DNA of 64,000 nt from the NCBI GenBank assembly GCA_027484725.1, contig JAIXSK010000016.1, positions 1 through 64,000 on the forward strand, given 5' to 3'. A program made the translations under genes and the position numbers. Source of the stretch: Flavobacterium sp. Its GTDB lineage: Bacteria; Bacteroidota; Bacteroidia; Flavobacteriales; Flavobacteriaceae. Each line of letters begins with the position of its first letter. The first letter of the stretch is position 1. The notes under the pieces are model-generated. The model did no database searches and had not been told where the DNA came from. It was given only the letters and a program-made list of their open reading frames with translations. This document shows, piece by piece, positions 16,766 to 26,274 of this stretch.

Positions 16766-17989
16766 TTATTGCAATATTTCTGCAACCACAAAGGTGCTTC
16801 CGCCCACATAAATAAAATCATCCTCATCCGCTTGAACTCTGGCGGCTTGGTAAGCTTCTGAAACTGAGTTGTAGACGTTTCCTTTTAAGTTGAATTTTTC
16901 AGATTCTTGTTGTAAAATGGCGGCATCCAATCCGCGGGGTAAATCGGGTTTGCAGAAATAATATTTTGCTTTTTGCGGCAATAATGGTAAAATTTCAGTC
17001 AAATCTTTGTCATTCACCACGCCCAAAACCAGATGCAATTGTTCGAATTTTTCTTTTTCAATTTGTTGCATCACGATTTTTAAGCCTGCAGCATTGTGCG
17101 CCGTATCACATATAATTTTCGGATGCTCGCTCAGTTGTTGCCATCTGCCTTGCAATCCGGTGTTGTGAACTACATTCATAAAACCATCTGAGATGTTTTC
17201 GTTGGTTAAATGAATGAGTTTCAGGTTTTGTAAAACGCGCAAAGTTTGCAAGGCGGTCTTTTTATTGAACTGCTGATAATTTCCCATTAAGACAGTTTCG
17301 GGCGTTACATCAATCAAATCAGAAGCGTAATAAATGTCTGTATTCGCTAGGTTGGCTTGAGTTGCAAAAATCGTTTTAGTTTCTGGCGTATATTCACCAA
17401 TCACTACCGGAATTTTTGGTTTGATGATGCCCGCTTTTTCTCCGGCTATTTCAGGCAAAGTATTTCCCAAAAAGGGCGTGTGGTCTTTACTAATGTTGGT
17501 AATCACAGAAACCATGGGTGTAATGATGTTGGTGGCGTCTAATCTGCCGCCCATACCCACTTCAACAACTGCAATGTCAACTTTTTCATGTGCAAAATAA
17601 TCAAAGGCCAGCCCAACAGTCATCTCAAAAAAGCTCAATGAATTTTTTTCAAAAAAGGTTTTGTGTTTTGCGATAAAAGCAACAACATAATTTTCAGAAA
17701 TCACTGCTCCGTTGATTTTGATACGCTCGCGAAAATCTATTAAATGCGGCGAAGTATACAAACCTACCCGATAACCTGCTTCTTGTAAAACTGAGGCGAG
17801 TAGGTGTGAGGTAGAGCCTTTTCCGTTGGTACCGGCCACATGAATACATTTGAGTTTTTGCTCCGGATGTTCCAAATGTTCAGACAAAGCCCGAATATTG
17901 TGCAAATCTTTTCTGTAAGCCGAAGCGCCTTGTTGTTGGTACATCGGCAATTGCGCAAACATCCATTGTACGGTATCGTTGTAGTTCAT
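16766..17989 (-). CDS. folC: Folylpolyglutamate synthase / dihydrofolate synthase
   Basis: Mur-ligase superfamily enzyme that adds glutamate to dihydropteroate or folates. P-loop IHVAGTNGKGSTSHLLASVL, then TSPHLIDFRERI, VVEVGMGGRLDATN and NISKDH; C-terminal CDTAHNAAGL and LVLGVVNDKD. 407 residues. It is read toward the tRNA genes and lies back to back with exbB. Confidence 0.94.
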   Translation of the reverse strand: MNYNDTVQWMFAQLPMYQQQGASAYRKDLHNIRALSEHLEHPEQKLKCIHVAGTNGKGSTSHLLASVLQEAGYRVGLYTSPHLIDFRERIKINGAVISENYVVAFIAKHKTFFEKNSLSFFEMTVGLAFDYFAHEKVDIAVVEVGMGGRLDATNIITPMVSVITNISKDHTPFLGNTLPEIAGEKAGIIKPKIPVVIGEYTPETKTIFATQANLANTDIYYASDLIDVTPETVLMGNYQQFNKKTALQTLRVLQNLKLIHLTNENISDGFMNVVHNTGLQGRWQQLSEHPKIICDTAHNAAGLKIVMQQIEKEKFEQLHLVLGVVNDKDLTEILPLLPQKAKYYFCKPDLPRGLDAAILQQESEKFNLKGNVYNSVSEAYQAARVQADEDDFIYVGGSTFVVAEILQ

Positions 17990-18112
17990 TACTTTCTTAA
18001 TAAATTATTTTAGGGCAAAATATTTTCAGGAATTTTTAGTTTAATATTGTATTCATCGCTTAGTCGATGCAAAGGTCAAACTATTTAATTTAAAGTCAAA
18101 ATTCAATCTTCT

Positions 18113-18829
18113 ATGCTGATTACTTTCTTACAGGTACAAGCTGATTCTCTCGCACAAGCACCGGTTCAAGCCGCGCAAAATTCACCACTGACCAATGAAA
18201 TTTCTGTTCTTGAATTTATTTTCAAAGGCGGTTTCTTTTTGATTCCTATTGTGATTTTATTGGTCTATACCATTTACTTGATTTTTGAGCGGACTATGTA
18301 CATCAACAAAGTCGCTAAAATTGACCACCACTTAATGAAAGACATCCGCAACAGCCTCAATACAGGCAATCTTGATATGGCTTATTCTGTGGCGGATCGC
18401 GTGGGTAATGCACAGGGCAACGTGCTCAAAGAAGGCATCTTGACTATTGGTCGCCCTATTTCAGAAATTGAATCCAATATGGAACGCGCTGCCAACATTG
18501 AAATTGGCGAGATGGAAAAGAAACTCGGTCAACTCGGACTCATCGCCGGTATTGCACCTACACTGGGTTTTATCGGAACCATTTCTGGTGTTATTAAAAT
18601 TTTCTACAGTATCTCGGTTACCGAAGACATTAGTATCGGAAACATCTCAGGCGGTTTGTATGAAAAAATGATCAGTAGTGGTGCCGGTTTGATTGTAGGT
18701 ATTTTGGCCTACAGTGCTTATCACTTATTCAACGGGCGCATCGATGGTTTTGCGTTGTCTATTCAGAAGCAAGTATTAGAATTTGTAAGTATCATTCAAA
18801 GACCAAATCATGCCGATAAGACGAAATAA
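18113..18829 (+). CDS. exbB: MotA/TolQ/ExbB proton-channel protein
   Basis: A 238-residue inner-membrane protein with one N-terminal and two central transmembrane segments (GGFFLIPIVILLVYTIYLIF; LGLIAGIAPTLGFIGTISG; MISSGAGLIVGILAYSAYH). With ExbD it uses the proton gradient to energise TonB. The Thr/Pro/Gly-rich second helix is the signature of the family. It overlaps exbD by about 20 nt, so the two are translationally coupled. Confidence 0.9.
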   Translation: MLITFLQVQADSLAQAPVQAAQNSPLTNEISVLEFIFKGGFFLIPIVILLVYTIYLIFERTMYINKVAKIDHHLMKDIRNSLNTGNLDMAYSVADRVGNAQGNVLKEGILTIGRPISEIESNMERAANIEIGEMEKKLGQLGLIAGIAPTLGFIGTISGVIKIFYSISVTEDISIGNISGGLYEKMISSGAGLIVGILAYSAYHLFNGRIDGFALSIQKQVLEFVSIIQRPNHADKTK

Positions 18830-19205
18830 AAGATTCCACGCTGAAGTTGCAACCTCGTCGCTCAGCGACATTATGTTCTTCTTGTTGTTGTTCTTTTTGA
18901 TTATTTCAACTCTGGCCAACCCCAACGTAATCAGAATGGTGTTGCCCAAATCAAAGAACAACGAAAAAACCAACAAGCAGCATATTTCGCTTTCGGTCAC
19001 CGAAGAGAAACGCTATTTTGTAGACAAAGAAGAAGTTGCTTTTGAAAACCTTGAGCAAACGCTGCTCTCTAAAATGGGGCCAGAGAAGGACCAAACCGTG
19101 GTTGTGCGAATTCCGTTCAATATGCAGGTACAAGATTTGGTTGATGTATTGCAGATTGGCGTCAGAAACAAACTCAAATTTGTGATTGCCACAAGTCCGA
19201 AGTAG
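18810..19205 (+). CDS. exbD: Biopolymer transport protein ExbD/TolR family
   Basis: 131 residues: short cytoplasmic N terminus, one transmembrane helix beginning SLSDIMFFLLLFFLI with the proton-carrying Asp, and a periplasmic domain. Partner of the overlapping ExbB. Followed by a bidirectional terminator shared with the convergent TonB-like gene. Confidence 0.9.
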   Translation: MPIRRNKRFHAEVATSSLSDIMFFLLLFFLIISTLANPNVIRMVLPKSKNNEKTNKQHISLSVTEEKRYFVDKEEVAFENLEQTLLSKMGPEKDQTVVVRIPFNMQVQDLVDVLQIGVRNKLKFVIATSPK

Positions 19206-19223
19206 ATTTTAAAAACAAAATAC

Positions 19224-19258
19224 AAAAAAAGCAATAGTCTCACGGCTATTGCTTTTTT
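19224..19258. terminator. Bidirectional terminator exbD / TonB-like gene
   Basis: AAAAAGCAATAG and CTATTGCTTTTT pair around a short loop; A-run on the left, T-run on the right, lying between two convergent stops. Confidence 0.8.
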
Positions 19259-19277
19259 GTTTGGGTAAACTTTTATT

Positions 19278-20171
19278 TTAATTCAAGCTAAAATTATAAA
19301 TAATCAAACCAACTTGTTTGTCCGGTGCTTTGGCATCAGCTTGCCATTTGGTACGCATGGCTGCATTTTTGGCTTCGTCTAGGAGGCATTTTGCCGCGTT
19401 GGTGGTTCCTCTAACACCGGGTTTGGCATCAATCACATTGCCCGATTGATCTACTGAGATCTGAACCGCTACTTTTCCTTCTTCATTACAGGTATAATTC
19501 GGCACTGGTTTACTGAGTGCTTTTCGGTTGCCTAAAAAATAACCCGGGCCATTGCCGGCACCGCTTCCTGAACCATTACCGCTTCCATTGCCTGAGCCAT
19601 TACCCGAACCATTGCCCGAACCGTTTCCGGTGCCTGATCCTGTTCCTGAACCAGAGCCACTATATCCGGATGAACTCAAGCTGCCATCCGGACGGCCTTT
19701 GTTTCCGGCTTGTTTGTCATTGCCGTCACCCCCTTTGTTTCCGCTTAATAAATTAGCCAAAGCATCGTTGGTGTTTTTTGAAACTTTTGGTTTTTCCGGA
19801 GCCGGTTGTTTGGTTTCAACTTGGGTCGGAACCGGGGTGGTTTTTTTAACTTTCTCGTTTTGTGTCATTGAAACAACATCTTCATCGTCGTTGTCTTGCG
19901 TGAGCACATTGTCTTGGGTTGCAGTAGGAGTCGGTGCTGATTGAGCCTCATTTTTCACATTGAGTGTTTGGCTTTTATAGTTATCGCCCAAGCCGTAGTC
20001 GCTGTCGCCAAAGTTCATTTCAATGCCGCCACCGCCACCGCCACCGATGAGCTCTTCTAAGTTGGCAGGTGGCCAAAAACGAATAAAAAACAAAATTAAA
20101 ATCAGTAAAGCCATGACCAAAGCGGTCAAAAGCATTGATTTTTGTTGGTCTTTATTAAGGGTAATGTCCAT
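19278..20171 (-). CDS. TonB-like energy transducer with Gly/Ser/Asn repeats
   Basis: 297 residues: an N-terminal transmembrane anchor (LLTALVMALLILILFFIRFW) directly followed by a seven-glycine run, an acidic and Pro-rich periplasmic linker, a tract of repeated GSGNGSGN, and a C-terminal TonB-type domain (GKVAVQISVDQSGNVIDA...CLLDEAKNAAMRTKW). It should couple the ExbBD motor to outer-membrane receptors. Convergent with exbB-exbD. The glycine tract is low complexity and could vary in length between strains. Confidence 0.85.
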   Translation of the reverse strand: MDITLNKDQQKSMLLTALVMALLILILFFIRFWPPANLEELIGGGGGGGIEMNFGDSDYGLGDNYKSQTLNVKNEAQSAPTPTATQDNVLTQDNDDEDVVSMTQNEKVKKTTPVPTQVETKQPAPEKPKVSKNTNDALANLLSGNKGGDGNDKQAGNKGRPDGSLSSSGYSGSGSGTGSGTGNGSGNGSGNGSGNGSGNGSGSGAGNGPGYFLGNRKALSKPVPNYTCNEEGKVAVQISVDQSGNVIDAKPGVRGTTNAAKCLLDEAKNAAMRTKWQADAKAPDKQVGLIIYNFSLN

Positions 20172-20252
20172 ATACGATTGAGTTAACTTCCTTTTTTAAA
20201 ACGAATAAATCTACTCAAAATTGTTGACCTGAAATGATTCGTTTGGCTAAGT

Positions 20253-21479
20253 TTATAACAATTGTTTCAACGCAATTTCAAATGCGGTTGCGCTGATGTT
20301 GGTCTTTGAAGGATTTTGATCGTAGGCTTTTTGAATCGCCTTTTTGATGGTTTGTGAAGTATCTGAAAAAATGGCTTCATCGGTCATTTGTACTTTCTTT
20401 TCCATAAAATAGGCAAATACGCGCGCCATTCCGCAATTCGAGATAAAATCCGGAATCAAGCTTGTGTTGGCATCGGTCGCTTCCATAATGGGGCCAAAAA
20501 AGATGGCTTGATCAGCAAACGGAACATTCGCTCCGCAAGTAATGACTTCTAATCCAGAGGCAATCATGCGCTCAGTTTGGTCTTGCGTCACCAATCTTGA
20601 AGCCGCACACGGAGCAAAAATTTCAGCACCCATCGACCAAATTTTTTCGTTGATTTCTTCAAAAGGTCTCAGGTTGTGTGCCACCAGTTTATTGCCGTCT
20701 TTATTGAGGAACAAGGTTTTGATTTGGTCAAACGTAAAGCCGTTTTCTGAAATCAATCCGCCTTCGCGATCAATAATTCCAACTACTTTTACACCCATTT
20801 CTGCCAAGTAAAATGCCGCGGCAGAACCCACATTGCCAAAACCTTGTACAATGGCTTTTTTGCCTTTGAAGTTGCCTCCGTATATGTCGTAGTAATGACG
20901 AACTGCTTCAGCCACGCCATATCCGGTTATCATATCGGCTACGGTATATTTACGCGACACATCGGGTGAGAATTTTGGGTTTTCAATCACTTTAATGACG
21001 CCTTGTCTGAGTTGTCCAATGCGGTTGATTTTATCGGCATCGGTTGGTTTGAAATGTCCGTTGAAAACACCTTCTTGCGGATGCCAAACACCACATTCTT
21101 CAGTCATAGGAATTACCTCGTGAATTTCATCGACGTTCAAATCACCGCCGGTTCCGTAGTAGCTTTTGAGCAACGGAGAAACCGCCTTGTACCAACGCTG
21201 CAAAACGCCTTTTTTGCGCGGATCATTCGGGTCAAAGTTGATGCCTGATTTAGCACCGCCAATAGCTGGCCCAGAAACTGAGAATTTAACTTCCATGGTT
21301 TTGGCCAACGATAAAACTTCATTCATGTCCAGACCTTTACGCATACGAGTTCCACCACCGGCAGCTCCGCCGCGCAAAGAATTGATGACGGTCCAACCTT
21401 CGGCTTCGGTTTCAGAATCTTTCCAGTTGAATATTATTTCGGGTTTTTTGTTTTCGAATTTTTCGAGTAAATCTTTCAT
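20253..21479 (-). CDS. Glu/Leu/Phe/Val dehydrogenase
   Basis: NAD(P)-dependent oxidative deamination of an amino acid, most likely glutamate. Substrate domain with LRGGAAGGGTRMRKG and the catalytic Lys in GPAIGGAKSGINFDP, then a Rossmann domain VQGFGNVGSAAAFYLAE. 408 residues with the ATG at MKDLLEKF; nine extra codons in the ORF track precede it without a better start. A TATATTTG box lies on the minus strand at 21504-21511. Which amino acid is used cannot be told from sequence reading alone. Confidence 0.92.
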   Translation of the reverse strand: MKDLLEKFENKKPEIIFNWKDSETEAEGWTVINSLRGGAAGGGTRMRKGLDMNEVLSLAKTMEVKFSVSGPAIGGAKSGINFDPNDPRKKGVLQRWYKAVSPLLKSYYGTGGDLNVDEIHEVIPMTEECGVWHPQEGVFNGHFKPTDADKINRIGQLRQGVIKVIENPKFSPDVSRKYTVADMITGYGVAEAVRHYYDIYGGNFKGKKAIVQGFGNVGSAAAFYLAEMGVKVVGIIDREGGLISENGFTFDQIKTLFLNKDGNKLVAHNLRPFEEINEKIWSMGAEIFAPCAASRLVTQDQTERMIASGLEVITCGANVPFADQAIFFGPIMEATDANTSLIPDFISNCGMARVFAYFMEKKVQMTDEAIFSDTSQTIKKAIQKAYDQNPSKTNISATAFEIALKQLL

Positions 21480-21503
21480 AAGTAATGATGCTTTTGAGCG
21501 CGG

Positions 21504-21511
21504 CAAATATA
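21504..21511 (-). promoter_or_regulatory. Candidate -7 element of the Glu/Leu/Phe/Val dehydrogenase gene
   Basis: TATATTTG on the minus strand, 24 nt before the ATG. No TTG at the expected -33 distance. Confidence 0.35.
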
Positions 21512-21683
21512 GTAAATACGTTTAGAGAAAAGAGCATTTTCGAGCTATTGAAAGTGAGTAAATTCATTTCAGGATTAATTTTTATATGTTATCAAAATGT
21601 GATTTAAACATAAAATTAATTCGATGTAAATGTTAAATAAATAAAGAGTTTTTAACAACTGTTAAACAGAGATAAGAAATCAA

Positions 21684-21691
21684 TATATTTG
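21684..21691 (+). promoter_or_regulatory. Candidate -7 element of the secreted metalloprotease gene
   Basis: TATATTTG 27 nt before the ATG at 21719. The upstream region (21520-21680) is very AT-rich and shows no clear TTG at -33. Confidence 0.4.
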
Positions 21692-21718
21692 ACAACTTAT
21701 CTAACTAATTTTAATAGT

Positions 21719-24700
21719 ATGAAAAATAAACTACTCCTGGTTGCTGCCTTAGCAATCTCTGGCTTTTCCTTTGCCCAAACGGGAAGGATTGCCTTCACTC
21801 AAGCCACTCATAAAGCAGGTGAAGCGGTGGTTGCCAACAAAAGTAACCTATTCAATCCAAGATTATTTTCGCTAGACGTAAATGCGTTGCGTCAATCATT
21901 AAGCAACGCGCCTGATCGTTCCGTTGTAGGAAAATCAAACGTGATTATTTCTTTTCCGAATTCAGAGGGTCAAATGGAACAATACCGTATTAAAGAATCA
22001 TCCAATATGGATCCGGCTTTGGCTGCACGATATCCTGAAATCAAATCCTATATTGGTCAAGGCGTGACTTCGCCAAGTTCGACCATTTATTTTAGTTTGT
22101 CACCGTTGGGTTTGCAAACCATGGTCATTAAAGCTGATCAATCAGCAGAGTTCATTGAACCATACACCACCAATTTAAGCACATATGCAGTATATCGCAG
22201 AGCAGACAGAGCAGCTTCATTGAATCGTTTTGAATGTAAAGTGATCAAAGATGTGCAGGATGATTTAGGGGTTGTTTCTGCCGCAAGACCTAATGCCGAT
22301 GATGCAACGCTCAGAACTTATCGTTTGGCGATGTCAGTAACGGGCGAATACACTGCCTATTTTGGAGGGACAAAAGCACTCGCTTTGGCTGCGATCAACA
22401 ACAGTTTGACCCGCGTTAATGGAGTTTTTGAAAAAGACTTTGCGGTTCATTTAAATTTGATTGCCAACACTGATTTGGTGATATATACCAGCGCATCAAC
22501 AGATCCGTACTCACCAGCATCGGCTTTAGATAATTGGAACTATCAATTGATGAACACCCTGAGTTCGGTAATTGGAAACGCTAACTTTGACATTGGTCAC
22601 CTTTTTGGTGCTACTGGTGGTGGCGGAAATGCTGGCTGTATAGGTTGTGTTTGCAGCAATGATATGTCAACATTCGTAGATACGGGCGTAACTTATCCAA
22701 ACAATTACAAAGGCAGCGGATATACATCTCCGGCAGATGGAATCCCGTCAGGCGATAATTTTGATATTGACTATGTTGCGCACGAAATGGGTCACCAATT
22801 CGGAGCCAACCACACTTGGACACACGGAGGTAATGAAGGAACAGGAGTTCAAGTAGAACCAGGTTCAGGTTCAACCATCATGGGGTATGCCGGTATTACT
22901 ACATTAGATGTTCAGCCGCATTCTGACGCTTATTTTCACGCGGTAAGTATTCAACAAGTGACCAATTTTATTAAGACGACCACTTGTCAAACCAATACGG
23001 CTACCGGAAATTCTATTCCAACAGCCAATGCAGGCTTAGATTATACAATTCCCAAAAGCACTCCTTTTATGCTCACCGGAACCGGAACTGACGCCAACGG
23101 AGACGCACTCACATACAATTGGGAGCAAATGAATTCTCAGACAACAGCTGCAGCGCCCAGCGCAACTAAAACTACGGGTGTTAATTATCGTTCATACATA
23201 CCCACTACATCTCCAACGCGTTATTTTCCGAAAATGTCATCGGTATTAACTGGTGCAACCACCACTGCAGGGAGTGAAATCACTGTGGAAGCTTTGTCTT
23301 CAGTAGCCAGAACACTCAACTTTAGATTTACCGTTCGCGACAACAGAGCAGGCGGAGCCGGAAACAACAGCGACGATATGGTGGTAACCGTCAACGGAAC
23401 TGCCGGGCCGTTTGCTGTAACAGCTCCTAATACGGCTGTTTCGTATTTGGGTGGAAGTACGCAAACCGTAACTTGGAATGTATCCGGAACAACAGCCAAC
23501 GGTGTGAATTGTGCCAATGTAGACATTTTAATTTCTACCAATGGCGGAACCTCTTGGAGTACTTTATTGGCTGCAACTCCGAATGACGGAACGCAGGCGG
23601 TAACCATTCCAAATACACCGGGAACAACCAATCGCATTATGGTCAAAGGAACCAATCATATTTTCTTTGATGTTTCAAACACCAATTTTACGATTACTGC
23701 AGGTTCATCAGATACTACAGCGCCAACGGCTCCGACAGGCCTAGCTGCTTCAGGAACTACTCAAACGACTACGAATTTGTCGTGGACAGCTTCAACCGAC
23801 AATGTGGGTGTTACAGGCTATGATGTATATCAAGGGGCAACTTTAAAAGGTTCTACTACCACGGCCACTACTTTTGCTGTAACCGGATTAACCGCTTCAA
23901 CAGCCTATACATTTACGGTAAAAGCAAAAGATGCAGCCGGAAATGTTTCAGCGGCGAGCAATACAGTAAACGTGACCACCTTAGCAGCATCTGACACCAC
24001 CGCACCAACCGCACCAACAAGCTTAGCTGCTTCAGGAACTACACAAACAACCACTAATTTATCGTGGACAGCGTCAACCGACAATGTTGCGGTTACTGGA
24101 TATGATGTGTATCAAGGCGCTTCTTTAATTGGGTCAACCACAACGGCTACTAGTTTTGCGGTGAGCGGTTTGACAGCTTCAACAACTTATGCATTTACTG
24201 TAAAAGCCAAAGATGCCGCCGGTAATATTTCAGCAGCGAGTAATACGGCTAACGTAACTACTTTGGCCAACTCAGGCAACGCGACCGATTTGATGTTCTC
24301 AGAATACATCGAAGGTTCATCCAACAACAAAGCGCTTGAAATTGCCAACAATACAGGCGCAGCCGTGAATCTTTCTATTTACACCGTAAAAAAACAAACC
24401 AATGGCGCTGGCGCATGGTCAACCGGAATTGCGCTTTCAGGTACTTTAAACAACGGAGCCAAGTTTGTTATGGTCAATAGTTCAATTAACGTGGCTTGTT
24501 ATAGTGCTGCATCGGCCAATATTTCAACTGCAGGAAATGAATTGACTTTTAACGGTAACGATGCGGTAGGCTTGTTCAAGAATGGCGTGCTGATTGACAT
24601 CATCGGAACTTTTAACGGAGGAACCGCCAACTTTGCTATTGATGTTACCCTCAGAAGAAAAGCTACCATATTGTCCCCTAATACCACCTTTAATTTAACC

Positions 24701-24997
24701 GGTGAATGGGATTCTTTTGCTACGGACACTTGTGGTGGATTAAACAATCGTCCGGCTCAGATTACGGCTGATATGAGCAACATCAAATTATTTCCGAATC
24801 CGGTTCAAGGCGATTTCTTGAACGTTTCAGAAGCTGAGAATGCATCATACAGAATTATCAATTTACTAGGGCAAGAAGTTTCGAAAGGAACTGTTCAAAA
24901 CGGAGCAATTTCTGTTTCAACATTGGCCGCCAATATCTATATGTTAGAACTAGAGTCAAAAGGAGAAACCGTTGTCAAACGTTTTATCAAACAATAA
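21719..24997 (+). CDS. Secreted reprolysin-like metalloprotease with FN3 repeats and type IX sorting domain
   Basis: About 1092 residues. Signal peptide ([16 protein letters not shown]), prodomain, M12B-type catalytic domain with zinc motif [13 protein letters not shown] and a following Met-turn region (TIMGYAG), Ig-like domains, two nearly identical fibronectin III repeats, a lamin-tail domain ([19 protein letters not shown]) and a C-terminal sorting domain ([13 protein letters not shown] ... VVKRFIKQ). It should be exported by the type IX system whose porU/porV lie 9-12 kb away. I start at [11 protein letters not shown]. Likely an extracellular protein degrader. Confidence 0.93.
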   Translation: MKNKLLLVAALAISGFSFAQTGRIAFTQATHKAGEAVVANKSNLFNPRLFSLDVNALRQSLSNAPDRSVVGKSNVIISFPNSEGQMEQYRIKESSNMDPALAARYPEIKSYIGQGVTSPSSTIYFSLSPLGLQTMVIKADQSAEFIEPYTTNLSTYAVYRRADRAASLNRFECKVIKDVQDDLGVVSAARPNADDATLRTYRLAMSVTGEYTAYFGGTKALALAAINNSLTRVNGVFEKDFAVHLNLIANTDLVIYTSASTDPYSPASALDNWNYQLMNTLSSVIGNANFDIGHLFGATGGGGNAGCIGCVCSNDMSTFVDTGVTYPNNYKGSGYTSPADGIPSGDNFDIDYVAHEMGHQFGANHTWTHGGNEGTGVQVEPGSGSTIMGYAGITTLDVQPHSDAYFHAVSIQQVTNFIKTTTCQTNTATGNSIPTANAGLDYTIPKSTPFMLTGTGTDANGDALTYNWEQMNSQTTAAAPSATKTTGVNYRSYIPTTSPTRYFPKMSSVLTGATTTAGSEITVEALSSVARTLNFRFTVRDNRAGGAGNNSDDMVVTVNGTAGPFAVTAPNTAVSYLGGSTQTVTWNVSGTTANGVNCANVDILISTNGGTSWSTLLAATPNDGTQAVTIPNTPGTTNRIMVKGTNHIFFDVSNTNFTITAGSSDTTAPTAPTGLAASGTTQTTTNLSWTASTDNVGVTGYDVYQGATLKGSTTTATTFAVTGLTASTAYTFTVKAKDAAGNVSAASNTVNVTTLAASDTTAPTAPTSLAASGTTQTTTNLSWTASTDNVAVTGYDVYQGASLIGSTTTATSFAVSGLTASTTYAFTVKAKDAAGNISAASNTANVTTLANSGNATDLMFSEYIEGSSNNKALEIANNTGAAVNLSIYTVKKQTNGAGAWSTGIALSGTLNNGAKFVMVNSSINVACYSAASANISTAGNELTFNGNDAVGLFKNGVLIDIIGTFNGGTANFAIDVTLRRKATILSPNTTFNLTGEWDSFATDTCGGLNNRPAQITADMSNIKLFPNPVQGDFLNVSEAENASYRIINLLGQEVSKGTVQNGAISVSTLAANIYMLELESKGETVVKRFIKQ
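23708..24271 (+). repeat. Two tandem 282-bp fibronectin III repeats
   Basis: Units 23708-23989 and 23990-24271 each encode 94 residues beginning [10 protein letters not shown] and differing at about a dozen residues. No length difference between units. It points to a recent intragenic duplication. Confidence 0.9.
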
Positions 24998-25017
24998 TTT
25001 TAGATTATTATATATTA

Positions 25018-25049
25018 AAAACGCTACTCATTGAGTGGCGTTTTTTTTT
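25018..25049 (+). terminator. Terminator of the metalloprotease gene
   Basis: ACGCTACTCA and TGAGTGGCGT pair (one G-T), followed by nine T. It lies about 20 nt after the stop. Confidence 0.8.
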
Positions 25050-25113
25050 GTTTTTTCAATAGAGCAAATACTATATTCGTTAAAAAGATGATGTGCAAAA
25101 AAGAAAAGTGCAA

Positions 25114-26178
25114 TCAACTTAAAATCACGCCCGAGGAATGGTCTTTTTTTGCGCCCGTTACACTCGATAAAACATTGATTTCGCCCCGAAGTTTGAGCAC
25201 GCCCAACAACCCAAAAATGAGGGCTTCTTTGTATTCTAATATTTTGGCTGACGGAATTTCAATCTGCATTTCGGGCAGTTCGCTTCTGAGATGATGCATC
25301 AAAAAATCATGGTATGCCCCACCGCCGGTAGCCAATAATTTTCCTGATTTTTTGGGCAAAGCCAAAGCTGTTTGATAGGCGATGTGTTGCACAAAAGTGT
25401 TTAGTTTATCTTCGGTCGGGATTTCAAACTTTTCAATCAAAGGGAGCACGGTGTTTTTAACATATTCGATGCCGAGTGATTTGGGATAAGACAAACGATA
25501 ATATTCTAATTCATTAAGCGCTTTTAAAAGCATCGGGTTCAATTGCCCCGAGCGTGCGATTGTTCCGCGGTTGTCATAAGCAAGCCCGAGTTGGTGGGCA
25601 TAAAAATTCAAAACGGTATTCACTGGAGCAATGTCAAAAGCAATTCTGCCGGCAGACGTTTCAAAAGAAACATTTGAAAATCCACCCAAATTCAAGCAAT
25701 AATCATAATTGGCAAAAAGCAATCGATCGCCGATGGGTACTAGAGGAGCGCCTTGTCCACCGAGTTTTACATCTTGCACCCGAAAATCGCAGACTACTGT
25801 TTGCCCGCAATACTCAGCTATTTCGGGTAAATTGCCAATTTGTAAAGTAAAACCGTTTTGCGGTTGATGCAAAATCGTGTGTCCGTGCGAACATACTGCA
25901 TCGAGATTTTTAAGTTGATTCTTTTGAATAAAATCGCGGATGATATGGCCCAAAAGTGCGGTATAATCCTCATTGAGTTTTTGTAATTGTGTCTCAGAAA
26001 AATCAACGGCTGATTTAAGCTGATCGACCCAAAAATCTGAATAAGCAACGGTCTGGGCTTCTAAAATTTCAAACGACCATCGACCTTGGTCAATACTGAA
26101 TTTCAGGTGTGCCAAATCAACTCCGTCGAGCGAAGTTCCCGACATCACACCCACTACATGATAGCTATGGTTCAACAT
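25114..26178 (-). CDS. anmK: Anhydro-N-acetylmuramic acid kinase
   Basis: Converts 1,6-anhydro-MurNAc from cell-wall turnover to MurNAc-6-phosphate. ATP-binding N-terminal motif VGVMSGTSLDGVDLAHL, VCSHGHTILHQP, FDIAPVNTVLNFYA and GGGAYHDFLM are all present. 354 residues; the ATG follows at once after a non-coding gap shared with the divergent acyl-CoA dehydrogenase gene. Confidence 0.95.
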   Translation of the reverse strand: MLNHSYHVVGVMSGTSLDGVDLAHLKFSIDQGRWSFEILEAQTVAYSDFWVDQLKSAVDFSETQLQKLNEDYTALLGHIIRDFIQKNQLKNLDAVCSHGHTILHQPQNGFTLQIGNLPEIAEYCGQTVVCDFRVQDVKLGGQGAPLVPIGDRLLFANYDYCLNLGGFSNVSFETSAGRIAFDIAPVNTVLNFYAHQLGLAYDNRGTIARSGQLNPMLLKALNELEYYRLSYPKSLGIEYVKNTVLPLIEKFEIPTEDKLNTFVQHIAYQTALALPKKSGKLLATGGGAYHDFLMHHLRSELPEMQIEIPSAKILEYKEALIFGLLGVLKLRGEINVLSSVTGAKKDHSSGVILS

Positions 26179-26199
26179 GTTTTAAAATTACGAAATCGT

Positions 26200-26230
26200 T
26201 TGAAAAATTAACATTAATATCATACTTTTG
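26200..26230 (+). promoter_or_regulatory. Promoter of the acyl-CoA dehydrogenase gene
   Basis: TTG (26200-26202), 20 nt, TACTTTTG (26223-26230): full match to the flavobacterial consensus, 44 nt before the ATG. Confidence 0.65.
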
Positions 26231-26274
26231 GGGCACTAAAAATAAAGAATCAACAAACATAAACCCAACAAACC

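Noticed and set aside
19552-19944. 130-residue Pro-rich ORF on the plus strand
   Set aside because: It is the antisense of the Gly/Ser-rich linker of the TonB-like gene; low-complexity DNA leaves many frames open.
23221-23655. 144-residue minus-strand ORF inside the metalloprotease gene
   Set aside because: Shadow frame without recognisable domain, fully inside a well-supported gene.
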